64,000 bases of DNA from Glaciecola sp. 33A (GCF_002836745.1 NZ_PJAR01000041.1:186001-250000); one strand, 5' to 3'. Shown: positions 24,418-34,767, counted from the first letter of the stretch. Translations and numbers: made by a program. Notes: generated from the sequence alone by a model not told the origin.

Positions 24418-26853
24418 ATGTTCAAACTAAGCAAATTAAAAGTTGCAGTGTGCTGCGCCTGTTTCGGTTCTCCGCTATACAGCTTGGCTCAAACGGAGTC
24501 TACTGAAGCTCAAAAGCCTCAAATAAATGACATTGAAAAAATATCTGTCACAGCTACCCGTCGCGAAACCAGCATTCAGGAAGTACCTTACAGTATTTCA
24601 GCCTATAGTGGCACAGCGTTGTCAGATGCCGGAATTACAGATTTTTCAAGCTTAGCCAGATCTATACCAGGTCTAACGTTAACGGACGTTGGCCGTGGCA
24701 AAAATGGTATATCTTCAGGAATTATCATGCGTGGCCTGAATCTTACTGGCGGTGCTCAAGAAGATTTTGCCATGACAACGGACCCTGTCGTTTCAGTTTA
24801 TTTTGGTGAAACCCCTATTTTTGCTAATCTTGAATTACGCGATATGAATCGTGTTGAAGTATTAAAAGGCCCACAATCAACCTTGTACGGTTCTGGTTCG
24901 TTGGGTGGCACCTTGCGTTACATCCCTAATAAACCAGAATTCGACAAAGTATCAGGTAAAGCGAAAGCAAAAATGTCCTCCACTGATGAAGCTGGAAGTC
25001 TGAACCATGACCTTGAGTTCACCTTAAATGTACCTATTAGTGAAAATTTTGCGGTTCGTGCTGTGGTTACACAGCTTGAAAATGCAGGTTACATCGATAG
25101 CGATTATATCGCTGGGTTAGATGCAAATCTGCAACCAACAGGCGACTATTTACGTGCTGAAGATATTAATGATGAAGACGTCTCTATGGCTCGCTTGTCT
25201 GCTCGTTGGTTACCTACCGACAAAACCGAAGTGTTGCTTACTTACAATATGCAGAAAGACGATGTAAAAGGCTCCTCAGCTACGTCAGAAGGGTTAGAAG
25301 GCTATCAGTCTGCCGCTAAAATCATTGAACAATTTGAACGCGAAACAAGTGTCACTTCTTTGGTAATAGAACACGATCTAGGTTTTGCTGACTTATCGTC
25401 CGCTACGTCGATTACCAGCAACGAAGCAAAAAGTACCTACGACCAAAGCTATAACTATGGTCACTCAACTTGGTGGGGACCTTATTATGTCTCTTACTAC
25501 GGCTATACCGGCGGTATATCTCCGGCCTCAGAAGTCATCGTCGGTAAGAAAAATTATAAAACTGACACAATTACTCAAGAATTTCGTTTAACCGGTTCAA
25601 CTAATAATGATATTGATTGGTTGTTAGGCGTGTATTACAACTCGGTGGATTTTTCCGCTGATGCTTACGATTATGTATATGGTTTGGATGCTGCTTTTAA
25701 TATCACCAACCCTGTGGGCACAGATGTTGGTTATGCCAACATACAAGAAACTGAATTTGAAGACTACGCGATATTTGGTGAAGTCACTTATTATCCTACA
25801 GATAAACTCAGCATCACTGCGGGCCTGCGTTATTTTGAGCAAGACTTTTATGCCAAACAAGAAGTACTGTTACCTGCATGTGAAACGTTTTGGAATACCA
25901 CGTTGGGTTTCTTTGCTTGTGGTGATACCGAGTCATCCGGTATTGACCCTCGAGGGTATGCCGCGGGTGAAGACGAAAAAGAATTCAGTGATTTATTGTA
26001 TCGTTTCAATGCCGCTTACGATATCGATCTTGATACCAAGGTTTATTTAAATATTTCTCAAGGTTTTCGCCATGGTGGCGCTAATGGCTTACCAACCACC
26101 GGCATCTTTGGCGAAAGTGACGATTACCTATTTTTTGAACCCGATAAAACCACTAACTATGAGCTTGGGATCAAAGGTAACCTACTCGATAGTTCGCTTT
26201 ACTACAGCGCAACGGCTTATTACATTGACTGGGAAAACCCAATTCTGTTAGTACAATCACCGGCGGGCGGTTTTCCAGCTATGATTAATGCGCAAAGCGC
26301 AGCGTCTAAAGGAATTGAGCTTGAACTAAACACAAAGCTAACCGATAACCTAAAACTCAACGTTGGCTACACCTATACCAACGCAGAGTTAACAGAAGAT
26401 TTCATTATACCTGACGGTGCCTTTGGCGCTGCAGATGGTGAAGCTTTACCCGGTGTCCCTGAGTCTACCCTTGTTAGCTCACTGCATTATCGACAAGAGT
26501 TTGCAGACGTTGTGATGAGCGCTCAACTGGGTGTTTCATACAAAGCGGAATTTACCACTGGTTTTCTTGAACCCTCAATTTTTTATGAGCAAGGATATGA
26601 CGAGATACCAGCTTCAACTTTATGGAACGCCAGCGTTAAATTTGACGTTGATAGCTGGACCTTTGCGCTATTCGCAGAAAATCTATTTAATGCAGATGAC
26701 GCCACGGCTTCTGACGGTGATGGCAAATATATTATCGATACTGCTGCAGGTGAAGTGAAGGCTGGGGAACAATACAGCACAACGCAGCTGGGTGACCAAT
26801 TGTACCGCGTTCGTCCGCGCACTATCGGTGCCTCTATTAGTTATAAGTTCTAA
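24418..26853 (+). CDS. TonB-dependent outer-membrane receptor
   Basis: An 811-residue TonB receptor with a signal peptide (cleavage near SLAQTES), a TonB-box-like IEKISVTATRRE, a plug (GIIMRGLNLTGG, VEVLKGPQSTLYGSGSLGGTLRYIPNKPE) and a beta-barrel ending SYKF. The start is ATG 24418, with GGAG 7 bases upstream; a GTG lies directly before it. It resembles receptors paired with TPR-sulfotransferases in marine proteobacteria, and here a TPR-sulfotransferase gene follows after 35 bases. The cargo is unknown but may be the guanidino compound or a sulfated derivative handled by the downstream genes. Confidence 0.92.
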   Translation: MFKLSKLKVAVCCACFGSPLYSLAQTESTEAQKPQINDIEKISVTATRRETSIQEVPYSISAYSGTALSDAGITDFSSLARSIPGLTLTDVGRGKNGISSGIIMRGLNLTGGAQEDFAMTTDPVVSVYFGETPIFANLELRDMNRVEVLKGPQSTLYGSGSLGGTLRYIPNKPEFDKVSGKAKAKMSSTDEAGSLNHDLEFTLNVPISENFAVRAVVTQLENAGYIDSDYIAGLDANLQPTGDYLRAEDINDEDVSMARLSARWLPTDKTEVLLTYNMQKDDVKGSSATSEGLEGYQSAAKIIEQFERETSVTSLVIEHDLGFADLSSATSITSNEAKSTYDQSYNYGHSTWWGPYYVSYYGYTGGISPASEVIVGKKNYKTDTITQEFRLTGSTNNDIDWLLGVYYNSVDFSADAYDYVYGLDAAFNITNPVGTDVGYANIQETEFEDYAIFGEVTYYPTDKLSITAGLRYFEQDFYAKQEVLLPACETFWNTTLGFFACGDTESSGIDPRGYAAGEDEKEFSDLLYRFNAAYDIDLDTKVYLNISQGFRHGGANGLPTTGIFGESDDYLFFEPDKTTNYELGIKGNLLDSSLYYSATAYYIDWENPILLVQSPAGGFPAMINAQSAASKGIELELNTKLTDNLKLNVGYTYTNAELTEDFIIPDGAFGAADGEALPGVPESTLVSSLHYRQEFADVVMSAQLGVSYKAEFTTGFLEPSIFYEQGYDEIPASTLWNASVKFDVDSWTFALFAENLFNADDATASDGDGKYIIDTAAGEVKAGEQYSTTQLGDQLYRVRPRTIGASISYKF

Positions 26854-26888
26854 GGTAATAACCGTTTTTTAATCAAGTTTAAGCATAG

Positions 26889-28508
26889 ATGAGAATGGAT
26901 ATTTTGAATCAGAACAGCTCAGATTATCATCAAATGGTGCAGACAAGTCTAGCCGCAAATAATATTGATAAAGCGGCTAGTATTTGTACTGATGGATTAA
27001 CAAAATATCCAAGCGATGCCCAGCTATGGTCAGACCTGTCTCAGATAAGCATCCGCACGGGGCAAAATAAAATGGCCATCAATGCAATATTGAAGGCCAT
27101 TGACTGTGAACCAAACAATGTTTGGCATGTTTTTCAGTTAGCTGGCTGTTATCTGCAACTACAGGTTTTTCGACCTGCGATCAGAGCACTTGATAGCGCC
27201 AGCGATTTATTAAACGTGCATAGCAATGCCCAACAATGGAATAAATACGGCGAGCTGCGTTACATGGCCAATCAACTTGATCTTGCTGTATTGGCACATT
27301 CAAACGCGTTAAAAATTGAGCCCGACAGTTTAAGTAGTCGTAATCAATTAGCCGCTTTGTTGCGTTTTAAGGGGGACATTAGCGGTGCCGAAAAGCTTCA
27401 TCGCGAAGTCATCGAACTGGAACCCAATAATTACCAAGCATGTTATAGCCTGTCCCAATTACGTCGATTTAAGACGTCGGACGCGCCAATAAAATTACTC
27501 GAAAGATGTCAGCAACAATTAGAGCCTGGGGACAATGGTCACATCATGCTGCACTATGCGATTGGCAAAATATATGAAGACATCGGCAATTATCACCAAG
27601 CTTTCGATCACTATAGCCAAGGCGCAGCAATAAAACGTCAACAACGGCCTTATAATATTTCCCAAGACGTGGGATTAATGAAAACAGTGCTTGAGTTTTC
27701 TGATGCTCAGCCAGCATTAAATCCATCCCCTACTGAAACTCATGAGCAAACACCTATCTTTATCGTAGGCTTACCAAGGACCGGCACCACCCTAGTGGAA
27801 CGTATTCTGGCAAGTCATTCTAAAGTAGTCAGCGGCGGCGAGCTTAACGCTTTTCCAATGGCATTGCTTGAAGCTGGAGGTAAACCCATTGCTGCCGGGT
27901 TAGAAGGACTCGACCAAAATTTAGTAAAAAGTTTAACGCCTAAAACATTAAAAGATCTGGCATCACGCTATCTGCAATTAGCTAATAATTATGTCAATGA
28001 AGCACCAATTTTTGTGGATAAACTACCCTACAACTTTTTGTATTGCGGCCTAATTCTTCACGCTTTCCCCCATGCGAAAATTGTGCATGTTAATCGTAAC
28101 CCCTTCGATGCAGCCTTGAGTAATTTTAAGATGTTATTCGACCGTGGCTATGAGTATTCATACTGCCTAAAAGATACCGCTGATTTCATCGCAGCATACA
28201 GTCAATTAATGCTGCAATGGAAGTCACGTTTTCCAGAGCAAATATACAGCATAGAATATGAGCACTTGGTGTCTTCCCAAGAACAGCAAACTCGCGAATT
28301 ACTGGCGTTTTGCCAATTAGATTGGGACCCAGAGTGTCTTAATTTTCACCAAAATAACAGTGTTAGCCAAACAGCGAGTGCGAGCCAAGTACGGGAGCCT
28401 ATTTATAGCCGCTCCGTTGATTTATGGCGTAAATTCGAAACACAACTAACGCCGTTAATGGATATCTTTGCAAAACACGGCATCAAGCCGAACGACAATA
28501 AGGATTGA
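26889..28508 (+). CDS. TPR-repeat sulfotransferase
   Basis: A 539-residue two-part protein. Residues 10-270 form tetratricopeptide repeats (for example NKMAINAILKAIDCEPNNVWHVFQLAGCY and the pattern A-x-x-x-H-x-x-A-L-x-x-x-P). Residues 285-530 form a sulfotransferase domain with the PAPS 5'-phosphosulfate loop IFIVGLPRTGTTLVERIL near 288 and the 3'-phosphate motif VHVNRNPFDAALSNFK. It transfers sulfate from PAPS to an unknown acceptor, possibly a peptide or small molecule held by the repeats. It lies 35 bases after the TonB gene and 2 before the TIM-barrel gene. Confidence 0.88.
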   Translation: MRMDILNQNSSDYHQMVQTSLAANNIDKAASICTDGLTKYPSDAQLWSDLSQISIRTGQNKMAINAILKAIDCEPNNVWHVFQLAGCYLQLQVFRPAIRALDSASDLLNVHSNAQQWNKYGELRYMANQLDLAVLAHSNALKIEPDSLSSRNQLAALLRFKGDISGAEKLHREVIELEPNNYQACYSLSQLRRFKTSDAPIKLLERCQQQLEPGDNGHIMLHYAIGKIYEDIGNYHQAFDHYSQGAAIKRQQRPYNISQDVGLMKTVLEFSDAQPALNPSPTETHEQTPIFIVGLPRTGTTLVERILASHSKVVSGGELNAFPMALLEAGGKPIAAGLEGLDQNLVKSLTPKTLKDLASRYLQLANNYVNEAPIFVDKLPYNFLYCGLILHAFPHAKIVHVNRNPFDAALSNFKMLFDRGYEYSYCLKDTADFIAAYSQLMLQWKSRFPEQIYSIEYEHLVSSQEQQTRELLAFCQLDWDPECLNFHQNNSVSQTASASQVREPIYSRSVDLWRKFETQLTPLMDIFAKHGIKPNDNKD

Positions 28509-28510
28509 TT

Positions 28511-29362
28511 ATGCCAAAACTAGATGTTTTCCAATCTATGTGGGCAATGGAATATAAGAGACCCGATGGTTTTGAATTGAGCCTTGAAGAGAAAATTCAA
28601 AAAATTTCAGCGGCCGGATTTAAAGGCGTGAGTTTTGATATTGGTTATCACACTTTTGACGTCATCAGTGAAGCTATGCCCCTAATGCAGGAACATGGCT
28701 TAGACTTAGTTTATAATGCGTTTGTAAAAAATTCTGCGCATTATGTAGAAATTATCGAATTTGCCTCTAGTCAGCCAATCAAACCACGCTTCATTGCCAT
28801 CATAGGTCAAGTTGAAGCTTGGAATGTTGAGCAAATATCTGCCATAACCAAGGAATGGATGGCAATAAGTGCGAAAGCAGACATCACTTCTCTAGTAGAG
28901 ATCCACCGTAATTGTATGACCAACGACTTGTTATTTACGCTGCAGTTAATGGAGCAAGTACCTGAATTATTGATGGTCGCAGACTTATCGCATACCTTAG
29001 TCAACCAAGAGTATTATTTACCTTTACATGATCTCGCTAATCAACGTATCTCTGAGTTTCTTACCCGTGCAGAAGCATTCCATGGCCGTGTTGGTTCAAG
29101 AGAGCAAGTGCAAATTCCATTTTTGTTTCCACAAAACAAACCTTGGTTTGAATTATTTCAACAGTGGTGGTCAGAAGGTTTCGACAATTGGATTAGTCGA
29201 CATGGTAAAGAAAGCCAAGATGCATGCGTTTTCGTGTGTGAACTGGGTCCTCCTGTTTACGCTATTACCGCGGCCGACGGAGAAGAGTTGAGTGATCGTT
29301 GGCAAGAAGCACTGGTGATGAAAGAAACTGCAGAGCAGCTCTGGCAGCGAGCGATTCAGTAA
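28511..29362 (+). CDS. xylose-isomerase-like TIM-barrel protein (sugar phosphate isomerase/epimerase family)
   Basis: A 283-residue member of the AP-endonuclease-2 / xylose-isomerase-like TIM-barrel superfamily. LVEIHRN and MVADLSH provide the expected acidic and histidine metal ligands, and GFKGVSFDIGYHTFD is the first strand region. I chose ATG 28511, preceded by AAGGA at 6 bases; a TTG two codons earlier overlaps the sulfotransferase stop. The family includes isomerases, epimerases, dehydratases and metal-dependent lyases, so the reaction is open. Operon position links it to the sulfotransferase. A gap of 94 bases separates it from the AruI-like gene. Confidence 0.78.
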   Translation: MPKLDVFQSMWAMEYKRPDGFELSLEEKIQKISAAGFKGVSFDIGYHTFDVISEAMPLMQEHGLDLVYNAFVKNSAHYVEIIEFASSQPIKPRFIAIIGQVEAWNVEQISAITKEWMAISAKADITSLVEIHRNCMTNDLLFTLQLMEQVPELLMVADLSHTLVNQEYYLPLHDLANQRISEFLTRAEAFHGRVGSREQVQIPFLFPQNKPWFELFQQWWSEGFDNWISRHGKESQDACVFVCELGPPVYAITAADGEELSDRWQEALVMKETAEQLWQRAIQ

Positions 29363-29456
29363 ACTTAGGCTCCCTTATTAACAATAAATTGTTATAAGAC
29401 TGATTGATGCAAACGAAAATTTACATTATTACGAAATACAAAGGTAAACAATTTTT

Positions 29457-31073
29457 ATGTTACAACAAACATGTGGTGAAGCACTGACTCGATTATTACA
29501 GGCATATGCTGTCGATACAGTTTTTGGCATTCCAGGTGTGCATACCATAGAGTTATATCGGGGACTAAAAGGTGCAACACTTAAACATATTACGCCGCGT
29601 CATGAACAGGGCGCTGGATTTATGGCTGATGGTTATGCACGCGTAACGGGAAAACCTGGGGTGTGTTTTATCATCACCGGGCCGGGCATGACGAATATTA
29701 TTACCGCTATGGGCCAAGCAATGCAGGATTCGATCCCGATGCTGGTTATTTCATCGGTTAATCGTACTCAACAATTGGCAATGGGTGAAGGGCGATTACA
29801 TGAACTTCCTAATCAATTAGCCATTACCTCGCAAGTGTCTAAATTCAGTCATACTTTGTTAAGTGTAGACAATCTACCCAAAGTGTTAGCACAAGCATTT
29901 ACCATATTTAGCAGTCAACGCCCGGGTCCAGTGCACATAGAAATCCCGATTGACATATTGGCGCAAGATGCCAGTCACTTAGACATGCAACCATGGCCAA
30001 TGCCTAAACCACCTGCGCCAGAAGCCAGCAGTATCCAGCAAGCAGCTACATTATTAAGCCAAGCTAAACGACCTATAATGATTTTAGGTGGCGGTGCTAA
30101 AAATGTGGATTCAGTGGCTCAAACATTAGCTGAAAAACTAAATATGCCAGTAGTAAACACCTGTAATGGTAAAGGTATAATGCCTCCTGGTCATCCACTA
30201 GCGATAGGGTCAACGCCATCGCATCCAGCAATCCGTGAAGAAATTGAAAGACAGGCTGATGTCGTATTAGCAGTGGGCACTGAACTTGCCGAAACAGACT
30301 ATGACTTTTTCTTCTTGGGCGATTTGAACATACAAGGTAAGCTGATCCGCATCGACATTGATAGCGCACAGTTGATGCGTAATCACAAACCAACGCTACC
30401 AATTATATCGGAAGCCCAGCAAGCATTAGACGCAATAAACAAACAATTGCCAATAAACAGTCACCGCAACAGCGATGCAGTTTACGCACGCTGCAGCAAA
30501 TTACGCGCCGACACCCAAGACATGAAAAAATCTGCTTATAGCGACTTTTTCAAAACCATTACCGAAACCTTAGGTGATTGTATAATTGTAGGGGATTCAA
30601 CACAGCCTGCTTACTACGCTCAAGCGTATTACGAAACCAGTCATACAGCCCGCTATTTTCATTCAACAACTGGCTATGGAACATTAGGTTACGCATTTCC
30701 GGCGGCGATTGGAGCGGCTATTGGTGCTCCTCACTTACCGGTTATCGGCTTAACGGGTGACGGTGGTGGCCAATTCAGTTTAAATGAAATTATTAGTGCA
30801 GTAGATGCCAATATCCCGGTTATTTATCTCGTCTGGAATAACCAAGGCCATGCCGAAATTCGACGTTTTATGGATGATGCAAAGGTTGAGAAAACGGGCG
30901 TCGATATTATTCCTCCCAATTATGTTGCCTTAGCCATAGCAATGGGTTGTCAAGCCACTCATGCCAATACCTTGGCAGAATTGAAGGCGGCCCTGACTAA
31001 AGCAAAATCGCACGGCGCTCCCTTTTTAATTGAATTAGATGAATCTGCACTTGATTGCGGGTACGCCTTTTAG
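29457..31073 (+). CDS. aruI: ThDP-dependent decarboxylase, 5-guanidino-2-oxopentanoate decarboxylase-like
   Basis: A 538-residue thiamin-diphosphate enzyme of the acetolactate-synthase fold. FGIPGVHTIELYRGL, then RHEQGAGFMADGYARVTG with the catalytic Glu50, matches my recollection of 2-ketoarginine decarboxylase (AruI) more than of acetolactate synthase. The ThDP/Mg motif is GDGGGQFSLNEI...WNNQGHAEIRR from about residue 434. AruI turns 2-ketoarginine into 4-guanidinobutanal and CO2. An AruH-like transaminase and an aldehyde dehydrogenase on the opposite strand at 37-40 kb supply the preceding and following steps, which supports the call. The substrate might be a modified ketoarginine. Confidence 0.82.
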   Translation: MLQQTCGEALTRLLQAYAVDTVFGIPGVHTIELYRGLKGATLKHITPRHEQGAGFMADGYARVTGKPGVCFIITGPGMTNIITAMGQAMQDSIPMLVISSVNRTQQLAMGEGRLHELPNQLAITSQVSKFSHTLLSVDNLPKVLAQAFTIFSSQRPGPVHIEIPIDILAQDASHLDMQPWPMPKPPAPEASSIQQAATLLSQAKRPIMILGGGAKNVDSVAQTLAEKLNMPVVNTCNGKGIMPPGHPLAIGSTPSHPAIREEIERQADVVLAVGTELAETDYDFFFLGDLNIQGKLIRIDIDSAQLMRNHKPTLPIISEAQQALDAINKQLPINSHRNSDAVYARCSKLRADTQDMKKSAYSDFFKTITETLGDCIIVGDSTQPAYYAQAYYETSHTARYFHSTTGYGTLGYAFPAAIGAAIGAPHLPVIGLTGDGGGQFSLNEIISAVDANIPVIYLVWNNQGHAEIRRFMDDAKVEKTGVDIIPPNYVALAIAMGCQATHANTLAELKAALTKAKSHGAPFLIELDESALDCGYAF

Positions 31074-31084
31074 AGGACTGTACT

Positions 31085-32065
31085 ATGAATGTTTTTCTTA
31101 CTCGTCCCTTGTTCAACTCATCACTGTTAGAAGCTCGCCTGAGTGAGGCCGGCATCACATTAATCGTTGCAGATTCAGATGATATTTGTGACCGAGCTGA
31201 GTTGCTCGAAAAAATGCAAAATGTTGCAGCGATATTAACCCATACAGAAGATGATATTGACGCAGACTTAATCGCAAAAATGCCTTCAACAGTTAAATTG
31301 ATTGCCAACTATGGTATCGGTTTTTCTAATATTGACGCTGTCGCAGCGGCAGAAAAAGGGATCCAAGTAACAAACACCCCTACCGAGGAAGCTTTTCATG
31401 CGACGGCTGAAGCGACAGTCGCTTTACTCGTCTCTATTGCTCGTCAAATCCCAGCATTAAGTGCAGAACGTAGGGCGATGAAAGCCGACCCTGCGCCATC
31501 TTTTCAACGCCCGACAGCCGTCTCTATCCGCAATAAAATTACCGGTATAATTGGTTTAGGTCGAATCGGTTCTCGAGTCGCGCAAATGATGCACCATGGC
31601 TTTAACAACACCATTATCTATTACGACCTATCGCTAAATGAAGCAATGGGGCAAGCCGTTAACGCGAAAAAAGTAGAACTTGCAGAATTAATGAGTAACG
31701 CCGATTTTATCTGCGTTAACATGCCGTTGTCAGAGCAGACTTATGATTTAGTCAGCCCAAAAATGCTGGCTCTAATGAAACCCGACGCAGTATTAGTCAA
31801 CACTGCCCGCGCCGGTCTAGTCAATGAGGAAGCCTTGATCTGCCGTTTAAACGCGGGCCAATTGCATGGTGCTGGACTCGATGTGTATACAGATAAAGTC
31901 AATAACATTACCGCTAAAAATGTAGCCTTAACGTCGCATTTCGCCAACTTTGAAAGAGAAGCCTACACCGCAATGACCAATCTCGTTGCAGACAATATTA
32001 TTGGTTTTTTGAACAATAACAAACCAGTAACTCCTGTGAACTCGCCACGAGGTATTTCATCATGA
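31085..32065 (+). CDS. D-2-hydroxyacid dehydrogenase (NAD(P)-dependent)
   Basis: A 326-residue D-isomer-specific 2-hydroxyacid dehydrogenase, which interconverts 2-oxo and D-2-hydroxy acids in the cytoplasm. The NAD Rossmann motif is IIGLGRIGSRVAQ, the catalytic Arg lies in NTARAGLVNEEAL, and the catalytic His in LTSHFANFERE. The start is ATG 31085, with GAGGA 7 bases upstream. Its stop overlaps the YjiH gene start by 4 bases. Reduction or oxidation of a 2-oxo acid related to ketoarginine, or of glyoxylate or hydroxypyruvate, is possible. Confidence 0.87.
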   Translation: MNVFLTRPLFNSSLLEARLSEAGITLIVADSDDICDRAELLEKMQNVAAILTHTEDDIDADLIAKMPSTVKLIANYGIGFSNIDAVAAAEKGIQVTNTPTEEAFHATAEATVALLVSIARQIPALSAERRAMKADPAPSFQRPTAVSIRNKITGIIGLGRIGSRVAQMMHHGFNNTIIYYDLSLNEAMGQAVNAKKVELAELMSNADFICVNMPLSEQTYDLVSPKMLALMKPDAVLVNTARAGLVNEEALICRLNAGQLHGAGLDVYTDKVNNITAKNVALTSHFANFEREAYTAMTNLVADNIIGFLNNNKPVTPVNSPRGISS

Positions 32066-33435
32066 TAGAAAACGACTACGGCATACAAAAAATACAATCT
32101 ACTACCCTAGTAACATGGCTAAAATTAGTCGGCTGTTCGCTATTCGGTATCGCCTTTTTTCTTGTGCCTTTTGTACACGAAGGCACTTGGACAATTAGTC
32201 TTGGTTTGGTATCAAAACTGCTCACTCAGCTGATTGATGACGATATGAAAATATTCACCTGCGGTATATTTTTTATCGGAGCAGTAGTCGCTATTATTTA
32301 TAATTTAACCCCTAAATCATTTGCTCAGAAACTCCCTTGGAGCGAAAAGTTTATCGCTTCCCATTGGTTGTGGACCGTACTCGCCATTATTGGGGGAGTG
32401 ACCTCAGTGATGACTTTTTTCCAAATAGGTCCAGCATGGGTGATAGCTAAAGAAACTGGCGTCACGGCGTATATTGATGTTGCTGGCGCGATTTTTTTAT
32501 TAATAGGTCTTGGCTGCCTATTTTTGCCTTTTTTGACCGACTACGGTTTATTAGACTTTATCGGCACCTTGTTACAAAAAGGTTTTCAAAAAATCTTTAA
32601 CTTACCAGGTCGAGCCACCATTGATACATTAACGTCTTGGGTTGGGTCGTCAAGTATTGCGATAGTGATGACTAACTATCAATATAAACAAGGTTTTTAC
32701 AGCACACGGGAGTCCGCAGTTATTGCGACCAACTTTTCAGTGGTATCGATTCCTTTTGTATTGCTGACAGCACAAATAGCGGGCTTAGAAGATTATTTTT
32801 TACAACTGTATGCCAGTATGTTGTTTATCTGCATTTTATGCGCGGTCATTACCCCTAAACTCCCCCCATTATCGTCATTTAAAGATGAATATTACGACGG
32901 CAAAGGCAAACAACTTAACGAAGATGTTGTCAGTGGTGAGAGTCGCTTAAAATGGGCTGCTCACAGAGCAATAACCACAGCAACGAGTTCTCCATCGCCT
33001 GCTAAATCGATGAAAAAAGGCTTTTGGTCAATGATTGATATTTACTTGATGATGATGCCCGCAGCCATGACCATTGAGTTTTTGACCTTAGCGGTTTATT
33101 ACAATACAAGCATATTGCAAACACTCAGTTATCCACTGTCGTTGTTGTTAGAGCTGTTGCATATTCCAGAAGCTGAGCTCGCTGCTCCGGGCCTATTTAT
33201 CGGTTTAATGGATCAGTTTATACCCACTATCATCGCGGGTAATTTAACCTCGCCTATCACTAAATTTGTGCTCGCCGGACTGTCACTTACACAATTGATA
33301 TTCTTCGCCGAAACCGCCATTTTGATTATGCGCTCGGCAATCCCAATTACCATTACGCAGTTAGTAACCATATTTATTATTCGCACTGTTATCGCCTTTC
33401 CGATACTGGTAGTTATTGCACATATGCTTTTTTAG
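32062..33435 (+). CDS. YjiH-family membrane transporter-like protein
   Basis: A 457-residue polytopic protein with about 11 membrane segments and a polar loop near residues 275-315. It matches the YjiH / nucleoside-recognition Gate-domain family (GTWTISLGLVSKLL, TLTSWVGSSSIAIVMTNYQYKQGFYSTRESAVIATNFSVVSIPF). YjiH proteins sit next to amino-acid or amidohydrolase genes in many genomes, but their cargo is not established. Translationally coupled to the 2-hydroxyacid dehydrogenase by a 4-base overlap, it probably carries the guanidino substrate or a product across the inner membrane (inference). Confidence 0.75.
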   Translation: MIENDYGIQKIQSTTLVTWLKLVGCSLFGIAFFLVPFVHEGTWTISLGLVSKLLTQLIDDDMKIFTCGIFFIGAVVAIIYNLTPKSFAQKLPWSEKFIASHWLWTVLAIIGGVTSVMTFFQIGPAWVIAKETGVTAYIDVAGAIFLLIGLGCLFLPFLTDYGLLDFIGTLLQKGFQKIFNLPGRATIDTLTSWVGSSSIAIVMTNYQYKQGFYSTRESAVIATNFSVVSIPFVLLTAQIAGLEDYFLQLYASMLFICILCAVITPKLPPLSSFKDEYYDGKGKQLNEDVVSGESRLKWAAHRAITTATSSPSPAKSMKKGFWSMIDIYLMMMPAAMTIEFLTLAVYYNTSILQTLSYPLSLLLELLHIPEAELAAPGLFIGLMDQFIPTIIAGNLTSPITKFVLAGLSLTQLIFFAETAILIMRSAIPITITQLVTIFIIRTVIAFPILVVIAHMLF

Positions 33436-33538
33436 ACGTAATAAGCTCAATAACATAACATTCTTCGTATGTTACGCATTGCTTAGCTGTGGTTAGATAC
33501 CCGGTAGTTAGATGAGTACCAATGATTTGGAGTCAAAC

Positions 33539-34678
33539 ATGATCGACATAACACAAATTACAAGCGAGCATATTACTGCACACGGACTTCCTGCTGCCGC
33601 ATTTAAAGACAAAGACACTTATCAACTAGAGTGTGAAAAGTTATTTACCAATGGCTGGACCAGTATTGGTTGCGGTCAACAAATAAGTAAGCCTGGTGAT
33701 ATTCTGCCGGTTAAAATAGCCGGTCAATCGTTAATTGCTGTACGTAATAAAAGTGGTGAAATTGGCGTTTTTCACAATATATGTCGCCATAAAGGAGCCC
33801 CATTAGTTGATGAACCTTGCAATAAGCGCAGCCTTGTATGTCCATATCATAAGTGGACGTACAAAATTGACGGTAACCTGCTCAGTGCTCCTAGTTACTT
33901 TGGCAATGAAAATAAAGTCATGTCTGCAGAAGATAAAGCGGACAAAAGCCTGATTAGCGTTCGTTTTGCCATTTGGTGGGACATTATTTTTGTCAATATT
34001 GACGGTCAAGCAGAACTGTTTGACGATTTTATCCAACCACTCGATGAGTTATTAGCCTCTTATCCTCAAAATGATATCCGCAAGATCAGCACCACCGACT
34101 ATTCCGGTGAAGTCAACTGGAAATTAGCAGTAGATAACTTCCTTGATGGTTATCATGTTCCTTTCGTTCATTCTCAAGCATGTTCTTTAGCATCGGTCCT
34201 GGAGCAAGATGATCTGCTGCTATCCGAGAATATTGTGGGTTTACGCCTAGCCAATGGTGCCAGTGCTAAGCAGGCCAAAACAGCTAAGCAACTGCCACAC
34301 TTTACTGGTTTACAGCCAGAAAAGCGCGGAACACAGCAATGGTTTGGTATTTTCCCGAATACATTATTCTTTGTTGATCCTTGTTGGGTGCAAACCATAA
34401 TAATTAGACCTATGGGCGAAACGACTACAGCCGAATCATTAAGTATTTATGTAGTGAATGATGAGGCGGCAAGTGACGAATATGCAGCAGAACAGACCAC
34501 CTTACATGAGGTACTAAATGAGGTGAATCAGCAAGATATTGAATTACTTGACAAATTACAAGTCACTCGCAGTAATGAGATAGCCAACCAAGGCAATCTT
34601 AATGCAGCTTGGGACCAAGTGAATATGACATTTCATCAAATGTGGTTGAAAAAAATGCGCGCTCAACCTTCAGTTTAA
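33539..34678 (+). CDS. Rieske non-heme iron oxygenase, alpha subunit
   Basis: A 379-residue Rieske oxygenase. The [2Fe-2S] motif is CRHKGAP...CPYHKW (C-x-H-x17-C-x2-H), and the mononuclear iron motif is DNFLDGYHVPFVH, with the two histidines and preceding Asp. Such enzymes hydroxylate, demethylate or cleave C-N bonds using electrons from a reductase and ferredoxin, which are encoded next door. ATG 33539 has GGAG 6 bases upstream; the ATG at 33512 would add nine residues. The alpha-only architecture resembles choline, carnitine or betaine monooxygenases. In this cluster, hydroxylation or N-dealkylation of a guanidino compound is plausible. Confidence 0.88.
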   Translation: MIDITQITSEHITAHGLPAAAFKDKDTYQLECEKLFTNGWTSIGCGQQISKPGDILPVKIAGQSLIAVRNKSGEIGVFHNICRHKGAPLVDEPCNKRSLVCPYHKWTYKIDGNLLSAPSYFGNENKVMSAEDKADKSLISVRFAIWWDIIFVNIDGQAELFDDFIQPLDELLASYPQNDIRKISTTDYSGEVNWKLAVDNFLDGYHVPFVHSQACSLASVLEQDDLLLSENIVGLRLANGASAKQAKTAKQLPHFTGLQPEKRGTQQWFGIFPNTLFFVDPCWVQTIIIRPMGETTTAESLSIYVVNDEAASDEYAAEQTTLHEVLNEVNQQDIELLDKLQVTRSNEIANQGNLNAAWDQVNMTFHQMWLKKMRAQPSV

Positions 34679-34767
34679 TGGGTATTGCAATGACTCGATT
34701 AGAAAGCACCCGATGACTGAAAAACGTTAGCGACATTGTTAGATACAGTTGGAGAAATCTGAACGCC

